NCBI GenBank assembly: GCA_035610835.1
Contig: CM069448.1
Coordinates: 10,863,717 to 10,927,716, forward strand
DNA length: 64,000 nt
Source of the DNA: Ophiura sarsii
Taxonomy: Eukaryota > Echinodermata > Ophiuroidea > Amphilepidida > Ophiuridae
Direction of reading: 5' to 3'
A program made the translations under genes and the position numbers. Of the stretch, positions 21,700 to 32,721 are shown piece after piece. The notes under the pieces were generated by a model. It saw only the letters and a program-made list of their open reading frames with translations. It was not told where the DNA came from and searched no databases. Position 1 is the first letter of the stretch; each line of letters starts with the position of its first letter.

Positions 21700-22290
21700 A
21701 TACTAAAAGATTAGTGGCCTATTTATATTCTTGATGCGGTGAATCTGAAACTAATCTATATATTTGACGAATGGCGAATCTTCACCTATATTTCAACTTC
21801 TCCCATATTTCTATAGAACGAATAATTCACCTGATAAATTGCAGGAAAGAACAAATCTTGACCTATTTTCCCCCCAAAGAAAGGTGAACACAGGTGAACG
21901 TTTGAGGAAGGTAGGTTCAAAATTTAAATTGATGACTGCATTAATACTTATTAGATTTATATTATTATGTATTTCATTCTATAATTATTATGTGTTTCTG
22001 TAACATCGGCGATTAATGTACAATGTATTGTTTGTTGTTGGATGTCAAAATAAATGCCTGTTTAGGGCACTAAATAGAACAATTATGCATACAAATACCA
22101 ACATCATCTCTTGAATACAGCAAGGTTGTAAGTGAATTGTTATTACTATGCACTCTTCTTACACTCAGCAAACAAATTATTCTAATCAAGATGTATTACA
22201 GGTAAGTAATCACTTGGGAAATTGATGAGTAAATTCTTCTAACACTAAACATCATCTTCTTGGATTAGAAGATGTTACAGGATAAGATTG
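21700..22290. other. Unassigned stretch
   Basis: AT-rich, low complexity in parts; no coding or repeat pattern firmly recognised. Confidence 0.3.
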
Positions 22291-22298
22291 AACTGATA

Positions 22299-22560
22299 AA
22301 ACCCCTGTTCAACGGGTCCGACCAAACAATTTAATAAATTTGTAATTATTATTTTTTACCAAATAATTTTGAAATTTTTGAAAATGATTGAAATAAAAAA
22401 AAAAGGTTTTTAAAATGTCAGAAAGAGTTAAAATTGAATGTTGAATTCAAAATGTTTACACCAATTTTTAACCAAAAAACACACAGAAAAAACACTGCTT
22501 GATTGACCGACCAACCCTACCTGAAAGGTCCATTTCCTTGTAGAACAGGGATTTTCCCCG
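22299..22560. mobile_element. MITE of the 'CCTGTTC-ACGG' family, copy 1
   Basis: 'cccctgttcaacgggtccgacc' at the left and 'aaggtccatttccttgtagaacagggattttc' at the right form imperfect inverted ends around an AT-rich core. Other likely members: 27463-27625, 30505-30732, 41340-41545. Confidence 0.5.
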
Positions 22561-23107
22561 TCTGTTAACAGACAATAAAATTACCGTTCTTTTCATCTGA
22601 CATCAGTAGAGTAGAGCTCCAGTCTAGCATCCTGAGGTCTCAAGTTCCATTCCTGCAGGATCAGATGGCAGTAACAAATGTAAGTGTAGACTATAAATTA
22701 ATATATCTTCTATACAGGGTGGTTAAAAAAGATGACCTATTTCTGACAGTCTGTTTCACTAATATTTTTCAAATACATTTTTCTTTAGTCGGTAAAGTCT
22801 TGTCGGTTCACTTATATTTCTCTACCCTCCAATATAAAAAACCTAGCTACGCCACTGGTACAGAAGCGTTTAGTTAGGTGGAATAAGATGAGAAGGCTAC
22901 TGATGTCAAAAATCTTTTTCTGGATTTATAAAAATAATAGTATCCTTTAGAAGTTATATTCACCAAAAAGTTGCAAAAGGGCGAAAATAAATAAACAAAT
23001 ATGATATATGTATAATATGTATTATAGATATGAAAAATTATTATATATAGATATGGTCTTAATCTTCCACACAGGGAGTATAGATTTCAAATGGAGTCAC
23101 CCATGTA

Positions 23108-23195
23108 GGTAGAGGTGCCCGAGTGGTTAGGCGCGCTGTGCCGTTGGTCGGGATTCCATCAAAAAGCACAGAATCGTGGGTTCAAGCCTCCTTGA
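23108..23195 (+). repeat. tRNA-derived SINE head (Leu/Ser-like)
   Basis: 'GTGCCCGAGTGGTTAGG' resembles the A box of tRNA-Leu/Ser and 'GTGGGTTCAAGCC' a B box, at the spacing of a tRNA with a long variable arm. 'CTGTGC...GCACAG' could pair between them. The acceptor stem does not close well, so it is called a tRNA-derived repeat. Repeated at 24485-24572 and 25862-25949. Confidence 0.65.
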
Positions 23196-24024
23196 AACCA
23201 GGATTAATAGGATTCTTTGCTTAAGCCCAAAAAGTTCCTATCTAGGTTGGAAATTCTACAATTCACATCTTTATTCAGTATGTTAGTTTATCAGATTCTC
23301 TTTCCGTGGTTTGATAATTAGATTTAATTGTAGAATTTCTCCTCTACCCCATTTACTGTGTACAATGTGCAGGTCTATACAGTGAATGTCAGTACGCCGT
23401 GGTTCGGAGGGTCATGTAAAGCCATTTGTCCCGTGTATTCAGACGCTTCACCCTGAACATGTTAAAATAGTTGCAGACCTCATCGTGAAGAGTAGGGGAT
23501 CATTCCGGGTCTGTTACCTGTAAACAAACTCATGTCCCTAGGTTTCAGGGGCCTTGGCACGATAACAATTAATTGTTCTAGCCAAGTATTCTACCACTCC
23601 TGACTAACACAACGCCTATGTCTATGAGCACCCCGCCCCAGGAGCATACATACATACATACACACATAGAGGCATTTATATAGCGCTGCTACATCGAGAT
23701 CGTAGCGCTCATCCGAAAGATGTGTGAACAGATACAGACCGGGATGATCCCCTCCTCTGTGTGAACGAGTCTGTAACTTTTTTAACGTGCTCGGGTATTG
23801 CTCTTCTGATGCACGGGACCACCATTTCTATGTGACTTTCGAACCACTGTATTTTTTGCTGCCATTAGGAAATCGTCAGAATCACTTCGCTTCACTTACA
23901 CGGGCAGCCGAGGTGCACACAAATGTATCAGCACTTAGATTGTAATATTCCCTAACAGCTTCCCGATCTCGCTTGGGTCGACGAGGCAATTGAGACTAAG
24001 TACCTTGCCCAAGGATACAAACAC

Positions 24025-24105
24025 GTTGGCCGTAGCTGGGCTCGAACTCACAGTCTTTGTATCATGAAACCTGCGCTGTTCCACTAGACCACACATGCTC
24101 AGCAT
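24025..24105 (-). repeat. Second tRNA-like segment, minus strand
   Basis: On the minus strand 'TGGTCTAGTGGAA' (A-box-like) is followed by 'GTGAGTTCGAGCCCAGC' (B-box-like). Repeated one and two units (1,377 and 2,754 bp) downstream. The unit thus carries internal pol III-type promoters facing each other. Confidence 0.6.
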
Positions 24106-27100
24106 AGGGTAAGGCGCGCGCATACAACCTTGATTTTCCGACGCCTGCGTATTGTGTTTGTTACAAATCACACTGCTAGCTGCTGGTAGTCGCAGGGCTG
24201 GAAAAATGTATATTTCCCGGGAAGCAAACAAAATGTTCCAGAAAGAAATCAATATTTTCTTTCTGACGAAAGGCCCATGATGTCAAAAATATTTTTCTGG
24301 ATTTATAAAAATAATAGTATCCTTTAGAAGTTATATTCACCAAAAAGTTGCAAAAGGGCGAAAATAAATAAACAAATATGATATATGTATAATATGTATT
24401 ATAGATATGAAAAATTATTATATATAGATATGGTCTTAATCTTCCACACAGGGAGTATAGATTTCAAATGGAGTCACCCATGTAGGTAGAGGTGCCCGAG
24501 TGGTTAGGCGCGCTGTGCCGTTGGTCGGGATTCCATCAAAAAGCACAGAATCGTGGGTTCAAGCCTCCTTGAAACCAGGATTAATAGGATTCTTTGCTTA
24601 AGCCCAAAAAGTTCCTATCTAGGTTGGAAATTCTACAATTCACATCTTTATTCAGTATGTTAGTTTATCAGATTCTCTTTCCGTGGTTTGATAATTAGAT
24701 TTAATTGTAGAATTTCTCCTCTACCCCATTTACTGTGTACAATGTGCAGGTCTATACAGTGAATGTCAGTACGCCGTGGTTCGGAGGGTCATGTAAAGCC
24801 ATTTGTCCCGTGTATTCAGACGCTTCACCCTGAACATGTTAAAATAGTTGCAGACCTCATCGTGAAGAGTAGGGGATCATTCCGGGTCTGTTACCTGTAA
24901 ACAAACTCATGTCCCTAGGTTTCAGGGGCCTTGGCACGATAACAATTAATTGTTCTAGCCAAGTATTCTACCACTCCTGACTAACACAACGCCTATGTCT
25001 ATGAGCACCCCGCCCCAGGAGCATACATACATACATACACACATAGAGGCATTTATATAGCGCTGCTACATCGAGATCGTAGCGCTCATCCGAAAGATGT
25101 GTGAACAGATACAGACCGGGATGATCCCCTCCTCTGTGTGAACGAGTCTGTAACTTTTTTAACGTGCTCGGGTATTGCTCTTCTGATGCACGGGACCACC
25201 ATTTCTATGTGACTTTCGAACCACTGTATTTTTTGCTGCCATTAGGAAATCGTCAGAATCACTTCGCTTCACTTACACGGGCAGCCGAGGTGCACACAAA
25301 TGTATCAGCACTTAGATTGTAATATTCCCTAACAGCTTCCCGATCTCGCTTGGGTCGACGAGGCAATTGAGACTAAGTACCTTGCCCAAGGATACAAACA
25401 CGTTGGCCGTAGCTGGGCTCGAACTCACAGTCTTTGTATCATGAAACCTGCGCTGTTCCACTAGACCACACATGCTCAGCATAGGGTAAGGCGCGCGCAT
25501 ACAACCTTGATTTTCCGACGCCTGCGTATTGTGTTTGTTACAAATCACACTGCTAGCTGCTGGTAGTCGCAGGGCTGGAAAAATGTATATTTCCCGGGAA
25601 GCAAACAAAATGTTCCAGAAAGAAATCAATATTTTCTTTCTGACGAAAGGCCCATGATGTCAAAAATATTTTTCTGGATTTATAAAAATAATAGTATCCT
25701 TTAGAAGTTATATTCACCAAAAAGTTGCAAAAGGGCGAAAATAAATAAACAAATATGATATATGTATAATATGTATTATAGATATGAAAAATTATTATAT
25801 ATAGATATGGTCTTAATCTTCCACACAGGGAGTATAGATTTCAAATGGAGTCACCCATGTAGGTAGAGGTGCCCGAGTGGTTAGGCGCGCTGTGCCGTTG
25901 GTCGGGATTCCATCAAAAAGCACAGAATCGTGGGTTCAAGCCTCCTTGAAACCAGGATTAATAGGATTCTTTGCTTAAGCCCAAAAAGTTCCTATCTAGG
26001 TTGGAAATTCTACAATTCACATCTTTATTCAGTATGTTAGTTTATCAGATTCTCTTTCCGTGGTTTGATAATTAGATTTAATTGTAGAATTTCTCCTCTA
26101 CCCCATTTACTGTGTACAATGTGCAGGTCTATACAGTGAATGTCAGTACGCCGTGGTTCGGAGGGTCATGTAAAGCCATTTGTCCCGTGTATTCAGACGC
26201 TTCACCCTGAACATGTTAAAATAGTTGCAGACCTCATCGTGAAGAGTAGGGGATCATTCCGGGTCTGTTACCTGTAAACAAACTCATGTCCCTAGGTTTC
26301 AGGGGCCTTGGCACGATAACAATTAATTGTTCTAGCCAAGTATTCTACCACTCCTGACTAACACAACGCCTATGTCTATGAGCACCCCGCCCCAGGAGCA
26401 TACATACATACATACACACATAGAGGCATTTATATAGCGCTGCTACATCGAGATCGTAGCGCTCATCCGAAAGATGTGTGAACAGATACAGACCAGGATG
26501 ATCCCCTCCTCTGTGTGAACGAGTCTGTAACTTTTTTAACGTGCTCGGGTATTGCTCTTCTGATGCACGGGACCACCATTTCTATGTGACTTTCGAACCA
26601 CTGTATTTTTTGCTGCCATTAGGAAATCGTCAGAATCACTTCGCTTCACTTACACGGGCAGCCGAGGTGCACACAAATGTATCAGCACTTAGATTGTAAT
26701 ATTCCCTAACAGCTTCCCGATCTCGCTTGGGTCGAAGAGGCAATTGAGACTAAGTACCTTGCCCAAGGATACAAACACGTTGGCCGTAGCTGGGCTCGAA
26801 CTCACAGTCTTTGTATCATGAAACCTGCGCTGTTCCACTAGACCACACATGCTCAGCATAGGGTAAGGCGCGCGCATACAACCTTGATTTTCCGACGCCT
26901 GCGTATTGTGTTTGTTACAAATCACACTGCTAGCTGCTGGTAGTCGCAGGGCTGGAAAAATGTATATTTCCCGGGAAGCAAACAAAATGTTCCAGAAAGA
27001 AATCAATATTTTCCTCCATTTCTTATACATTTCTTTATTTGGAAAAGCAACGTTTCCCTCCAAATACCCAAATTTCCCGGGAAGGAGCTTCCTGAATTTC

Positions 27101-27205
27101 ACATTTTTTCCAGGCCTGTTAAGTGCGTGATTGATGAGTCTATCTCGTACCACAATTCAGCGGGCTATCAAATGGTCTCTAAAAGGTTAACTTGTTTTAG
27201 CTAAC

Positions 27206-27280
27206 CCCTTGGCGCAATCAGTTAGGTGTCCAACTTCCACCCTGGCGGTCCGGGTTTGATCCCCGCAGCTGGTGCAGAGT
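27206..27280 (+). repeat. tRNA-derived SINE-like segment
   Basis: 'TGGCGCAATCAGTTAGG' (A-box-like) and 'GGTCCGGGTTTGATCCCCG' (B-box-like) at tRNA spacing, but no clean acceptor stem. Followed by non-tRNA sequence. Confidence 0.55.
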
Positions 27281-27462
27281 GATTTTCCACAAAAATTGGA
27301 CCTGTTTTTCTACCCTTAATTGTCTCAAACACGGGAGTTAGGGTTAAGAGACCTATTTTGTCATGCTCTGTTAACCCTAAGCTTCCTGGGCACGACAAAT
27401 CACTACACTACTAGCTCCTGGTAGCGCATGCTTGACAGGTCTATCTTGTGCCACGATGTGAC

Positions 27463-27625
27463 AAAAAACACAACCCTGTTCTAAGGGCGTGACTGACCCA
27501 TTTTTTTCCTCAATTTTGTGAACAAATTATTTGAATTATTTTTTTTAAGTTGTTGAAAATTCACCAACATTTTCACAAAATTGTTGAAAATCCCTCAGGG
27601 TGGGTTTTCTGTGTCGTCTTATCCT
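27463..27625. mobile_element. MITE of the 'CCTGTTC-ACGG' family, copy 2
   Basis: 'acaaaaaacacaaccctgttctaagggcgtgactgaccca' at the left; 'cctcagggtgggttttctgtgtcg' at the right. Confidence 0.45.
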
Positions 27626-27629
27626 AACG

Positions 27630-28285
27630 TCAACTTGTTTTAATCTAATACATGGGGAATACAATTATTGCCCTAACATATAAATTCGCAAAAGAATTTT
27701 AAGACCAGACCCTGAGTTTATGGGTCAACTCCAATAATATATAGGGCTCCTACTATTCATTTATTAATTTAATCATACAAATTAAAAAATATGTATACCG
27801 GTAATCAATTAATATGTGTACAAAAGAGGAACAATCTAAATGTTTATTTACCTATAGATGGGGTGATAGCAATATTTATCAACAAAATCAACGATCGAAG
27901 GAATGGACTGTCGATACATGCTTGAGGGAACGGCATATGACCATAACACAGTCCACTATGCCTTATTTCCCTTTATAATGCTTTGGCGCGAGTTTTAAAA
28001 GCATGGGTCCTAAACAAAACATGATGTGCGCACACACCACCGGGCAAAGAACAATGGTAACTGACGACTAAATGCCCGGCATGACGTCACTTGTCACCCC
28101 ATCTATAAACATTTGAACAAAATAGGAATGCAAAACTTTGTGTCATCTCCAGTTGGGGGTATGACATTAATATGCATTCTTTTCATGGACTTATCCATTT
28201 TACATGCAAAGCTATAATTACACCAGCATGATCAAAGAAGAGTGTTGATTCTGACACAGCATTGTTGTACCTGATTAAATAACAC
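27630..28285. other. Unassigned stretch
   Basis: The phrase 'cctatagatggggtgatag' near 27852 recurs inverted near 28095-28108 ('gtcaccccatctataaac'), suggesting a TIR element of roughly 260 bp. No gene was seen. Confidence 0.35.
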
Positions 28286-28292
28286 TATTAGT

Positions 28293-28959
28293 CAGTCAGC
28301 TGTAAAACGGGGCCCCGTTTCAATTGAGGGCGCTCTAAAACGACGGGTATACGTAACCAAGGTAACGCACAACCGTCAATTTGCGCAATTATTGAATTTT
28401 CGCCTTTTAGCCCCAATTATCTGCACAAAAAGTAACTATCCATTGAGTTGAGGGCAGCATAAGGTACCAGAACTCCTTCAAAATCCAGTTCGATGATTTA
28501 ATTTAACCTTTGACCTCAACATCACACGACACAAGCTAAAATTATGTCTTTTTGACCGGTTTGCTGCGATGAGACCACCATTTTCTAGACGAGATTACAC
28601 AAATTTTAAGAATTTTTAGGATAAATGTGATAATTTTTACATTAAATATAAACCAAATAGTATTCAGAAGAGATGCCTTTGTAACGGTTATCTCTGTGAT
28701 AAGAGAGTTATTTCGTTGTTAAAAATCGGCAAAATCGGCTTTTTATGAATTTTTGAAAATAAATGTGACGTGAGGCCGTTCCCTGGAAACGCTGTCCCGT
28801 TCCCAAGCCCGCCCTCTATTGAAAAGTGTTTTTTGTTTGTATTCCGGCAGGGGACGGACTTCCGTCACTTTATGAATCGCTGTGTAAAAAAAATGATGGC
28901 AGTGCGTCACTATATAGAGCGCCCTCAATTGAAACGGGGCTCCGTTCTACAGCTGACTG
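28293..28959. mobile_element. TIR element, CAGTCAGCTG ends, ~667 bp
   Basis: Inverted ends 'cagtcagctgtaaaacggggccccgtttcaattgagggcgctct' and complement, about 45 bp. TTAG lies next to both ends, one base off on the left. The interior holds only short open frames. Confidence 0.8.
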
Positions 28960-28963
28960 TTAG

Positions 28964-29080
28964 TTATCCCCTGTTTGATCATGCAATACGAAAAGATATT
29001 AATGGTTTGGGTTTGGACTCATGTGATACGAACCCAAACCATTAATATATTCCGTATTGCATAAGAACAAACAGGGGATA
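28964..29080. mobile_element. Hairpin MITE, TTATCCCCTG family, copy 1
   Basis: 'ttatcccctgtttgatcatgcaatacg...' folds onto '...cgtattgcataagaacaaacaggggata' with 'aatggtttgggtt' in the inner stem. A sister copy with different inner sequence is at 44695-44820. Confidence 0.85.
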
Positions 29081-29084
29081 GCGA

Positions 29085-29500
29085 ATAATGAAATCACTCC
29101 TCAACATAGAGTATAATATAAACAGATCACAAATATCAAAGGAGAATTGTAGGGAAGATGAGGGTTACCCCGTGTAAATCTTAAGTTAACCTATAGATAT
29201 ATCTGAAGGGGGGGGGGGGGGGTACTCAAATTATCTTCTTTTGCAATTTTCTTCTAATAAGGATTGTTGATAAATGGTCTTTCTTTGATATGATTGGTCA
29301 CATATGTACCAAATAATCAGAATTAGGAACCATATTTGAGGTGCGTCACCATTTGGTCGATCTGTTTAATCTCCTCTGTTTACAATTTTACATGATTTAT
29401 TATATAAGCGTTTACTTGAAATGCTCAATTTTCAGACCAGGTATACACAGTTCCTACATGTTGTTCTCAACATGTGCTCTGAGACAAAGATATGAATTAC
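29085..29500. other. Unassigned stretch with poly-G run
   Basis: A G run at about 29209-29222; otherwise AT-rich with no recognised feature. Confidence 0.3.
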
Positions 29501-29508
29501 ATAATTAA

Positions 29509-29858
29509 AGGTGGATGTTCCGATCGCTTAAGCTTTTTTATTGCCAATCAACATATTTTGATATCAGAAGAAACCCCATATTGTTCTCATTATTTGTGTA
29601 AAATGTTTGGCGTAATATATGTTCCATTTAGACGTTATAAGCCAAAATGCAGTGAATTACTGCCAAAGGTGGTTAACCAACCGGCCAGTTTGTGTTCTTA
29701 CTCAATAGGCAAATTTCATGTCACCTTGTGCTCCTAAAATAAGAACCATTGGAGTAATGCAACTCAAACTTTGGAATATGACTATTTTAAGGATGACCCT
29801 TCACGTAGAATAGAAAATATCAAGTTGAAAATCAGGCCAGAATTCGGAACACCTACCT
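29509..29858. mobile_element. TTAA-flanked MITE, AGGTGGATG family, 350 bp
   Basis: Ends AGGTGGATGTTCCGA...TTCGGAACACCTACCT with TTAA at 29505-29508 and 29859-29862. A diverged copy in opposite reading orientation is at 40003-40341. The two can be translated to similar peptides, but this follows from DNA similarity. Confidence 0.75.
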
Positions 29859-30504
29859 TTAAGTATACAATAATATAAAGCCTTTATTTGAAATACCCAA
29901 TTTCCAAACCAGGCTCCAATACATCTTTTTGTAATTCCATATATTCTGGTATAACATATGATGAGTAAATATATATAATAACAAAATAATTATACTTCAT
30001 ACAATGTCAGGACAATATGACTTTGTAGAATAAACCCACAACTTATTTAATTAACTAACACACTGATTTTCTACAAAATCATTAATCTTACACAAAATTC
30101 AATTATTGATTGCTGCTTTGAATAATATTCTTCCAGGAAATAACAAATTCATTTGCAAAAAGTGATAAACTCATTTTGACTAATTCGGGATATTATAAAA
30201 TCCTCCTCAAAAAAGTCCTTTTAAAAGAAAAAAAAGATATACAATTTTTTCAAAAGCATGTCTTGTAACAAGTATGACTATAATTTATGCCATTTGTACT
30301 ACTTTATTTTGGTACTTTCAACTCCAAATCTTTGAAAAGGGAGTTTATCACTTTTTGCATATAAACTCCTCAAATGCTTCCTATGGTATGCTTTATGAAA
30401 ACAACCAACATTGTCATGGTTCAATGCACACATCAAAGTCAAGGGCACTTATAATCCATTCACATATCTTTTTGATTCACCCTGTACTAAGCAAAATCCT
30501 TGTT

Positions 30505-30732
30505 AGGTGACGAAAAAAAGAAACCCTGTTCTGCGGGCCCAACGGACCCATTTTTTAAGAAATCGTTGAAAATGAATATCGACCCAAATAATGTTTGGGC
30601 ATGTCAAATTACGGCAACATTTGTAGAGATTCTTTAGATTTGTTTATGTTTACGAAAGAAGAAAACCGACCTACCCAACGTGAGGATCTGTTTACCCATT
30701 GAACAAGGTTTCTTTTTTCATCGCCTAAGGGT
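30505..30732. mobile_element. MITE of the 'CCTGTTC-ACGG' family, copy 3
   Basis: 'ggtgacgaaaaaaagaaaccctgttctgcgggc' at the left and 'cattgaacaaggtttcttttttcatcgcc' at the right are imperfect inverted ends. Confidence 0.55.
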
Positions 30733-30948
30733 TAATTTTCCTTCTTTGAGAATCTGTTATAAGAGTGATTAAGGCTGTTGCTTAGAATGTCTATACATGA
30801 TTGCAGCCTCTATCCACCCAAACACACCATGAGTATCATGGGTTACATTTTTGTAGTTCAACCTCAATGGAAAGTAACACCAGTCTGGCATTCATCGCAA
30901 AGGACATCCATATGGAATGGTATCACAACACAGAACAATTAGCCTTTT

Positions 30949-31168
30949 CACACTGGCCCGATCGATGATCGATCTTTGGACGATCAATCATCGCTAAATG
31001 GAGACTAATTCAGCCGTTTCAAAACATGCAAGAACTTCGATCGATCATCATACAGATGACACAAGTGGCCCGTGTTTGACGACCGATCCTCTTAGCGACT
31101 GCTATTGCGTCTACAAAAGGATGATCGATTGTCTAAAGCTCGATTGTCAGGCCTGTGTGAAAAGGTTA
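30949..31168. mobile_element. TIR MITE, CCTTTTCACAC ends, ~220 bp
   Basis: 'ttagccttttcacactggcccgatcgatgatcgat' at the left pairs with 'cgattgtcaggcctgtgtgaaaaggttaa' at the right. Internal copies of 'gatcgatcat' occur in both halves. Confidence 0.75.
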
Positions 31169-31379
31169 ATTATGATCCACCTGTCTTTGTGCAATGATAG
31201 TTTTATTTTTGATTGTAAGAACTGTAAGGAATACATATTATTTTCTGGCATATAACCATTTACACTTTTGAATATATATTACAATGTCATTTTTTACATA
31301 TAGTACTGATCTTTGTAGATTAAAAATATATTGCATAATTATAAAATAAAATATCTTAATAACAATTTTTATTGCATAA

Positions 31380-31840
31380 TTCATCTCCGCTACCACCATA
31401 CACACCCCTGTTTGTAATCACCTTCCAACGAGGAACCCGTTTTGGTACTATCCAAACGAGGTCCCACCAACCTGGACACACACCGACACACAGAGAACCA
31501 AAATGGCGGTTTACACAAAACATACGGGTGTCAAACTGCCAATTAGACTGTGTACTATCTAACTGAGGCCTAAGGGGGGTAGAGGTGATACAAGGACCTC
31601 TTTTAGATAACGTTTTGATGTTGTTTGCAACATTTTGCACGTATCAGGACGTCGGTTGCAGGTGCGTCCACAGTTGGAATGTAAAAAACAGGATGTGCGT
31701 CCTCGTTCGAAGGTATTTACAAACGCACCCCCACCCATTATACACCCCTCACCCAGTGGCACAACCCGGGGCACAACCATGTATAAGTGATATTTATCTC
31801 CGCTACCACCATACAAACCCACCCACCATTATAAACCCCT
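31380..31840. other. Repeat debris
   Basis: 'atctccgctaccaccataca' occurs at about 31383 and 31797, and 'acacccctcacccagtggca' at about 31742 with a variant at 31835, so the segment contains a direct duplication of roughly 400 bp with internal loss. No gene. Confidence 0.45.
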
Positions 31841-31844
31841 CACC

Positions 31845-32497
31845 CAGTGGCATAGCTAGGATTATGATGTTGGGGGGCATATTTTTTTATGAACCTACAC
31901 AAATATATTTTGTTATGAACCTACACAAATTAGTGACCATGTGAGTGTAGTGACATCAGTTGGAGTCGAGGCTCAAGGTCCAGGGGTGGAGCCCACGGAA
32001 GCTCTTAAGTTTTAGCCTGTTTAGATGTCGCTTGCAGAAGGGCTAATTTAAATCATATCTTTGAACATACGTAACAAAATGCTTAAGTTAAATTGTTGGA
32101 AAAATCATCTTCAAAACCCATAAATACAAAAATGTGACACCATCAAGCGGAATGAGTCGTATGTCGGGAATATTGATTTTGAGTAACAGGTAAAAAGAAG
32201 TGACAAAATCTTATGTTTGACTTTGTCTTTTCAGTTAGTAAACTATTTGTAACTTCAAAACTATAGAAGTTAAATTTTAGTGGGGTTTGGACCATACTGT
32301 AGCATTTTTCACCTGCTTTTAAATGATGCACAAAAATCAACATTTGAAACTACCAACATGCGACTCATTTCGCTTGATAAAGTCACATATCTTGTTGGCA
32401 GGCCGTTTCAACGCAACCGACAGCTTATTCTCCACCGATGGATATCAATATTGAGGAGGGGGCATGACCTCCTGGCCCCCCTATAGCTATGCCACTG
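31845..32497. mobile_element. hAT-like non-autonomous element with a nested MITE
   Basis: Ends CAGTGGCATAGCTAGG...CTATAGCTATGCCACTG, flanked by CCCTCACC (31837-31844) and TCCTCACC (32498-32505), a 7-of-8 match to an 8-bp duplication. A separate MITE (32133-32387) sits inside. The element ends about 225 bp beyond the SFXN5 stop codon, on its 3' side. Confidence 0.7.
32133..32387. mobile_element. MITE, TGTGACACCATCAAG family, copy 1
   Basis: 'tgtgacaccatcaagcggaatgagtcg' at the left and 'cgactcatttcgcttgataaagtcaca' at the right are inverted ends. A second copy is at 39295-39540, with matching interior 'gggtttggaccatactgtag'. Confidence 0.8.
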
Positions 32498-32721
32498 TCC
32501 TCACCTATACAACTATTAATGAGTGGTATAACGTCCTGTACACTCTGTGTCACCACAAGTTGCAAGTTAACCTCAGCACATTTGATCTACTAAAGCAAAG
32601 CATTTGTTTGATTGAGCAGGAGCAAAACCCATCACATCAGGGTTATGCATGCGATGACCAGATCATTGGAATCAATGCTGATATCCCCTAGCTCTCAACT
32701 TGAGGCAACACTAAGGAAACC

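Larger units (their letters stand above)
22901..27013. repeat. Three tandem copies of a 1,377-bp unit
   Basis: Copies at 22901-24277, 24278-25654 and 25655-27013 are nearly identical; I saw only scattered single-base differences (e.g. gaccGggatg/gaccAggatg, gtcgaCgagg/gtcgaAgagg). The third copy stops about 18 bp short of a full unit. Each unit contains a tRNA-like segment on + (23108-23195 in copy 1), a segment shared with the foldback element at 51-53 kb (about 23335-23545), a 'tacatacatacat' microsatellite, and a second tRNA-like segment on -. The 105- to 154-codon minus-strand open frames run through these and are not genes. Confidence 0.95.

Noticed and set aside
23108..23195. Functional tRNA-Leu or tRNA-Ser gene
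   Set aside because: A and B boxes are present, but the acceptor stem does not close and no normal anticodon loop is evident; it sits in a repeated SINE-like context.
26689..27153. 154-codon minus-strand open frame and its two 105-codon relatives at 23935-24252 and 25312-25629
   Set aside because: They are the same frame in the three tandem units and run through a tRNA-like segment and SINE-type sequence.
29492..29737. Similar peptides from 29.5 kb (+) and 40.1 kb (-), suggesting a conserved small protein
   Set aside because: Both lie inside copies of the same TTAA-flanked MITE, and DNA similarity extends outside the frames; the ends of the peptides do not match.
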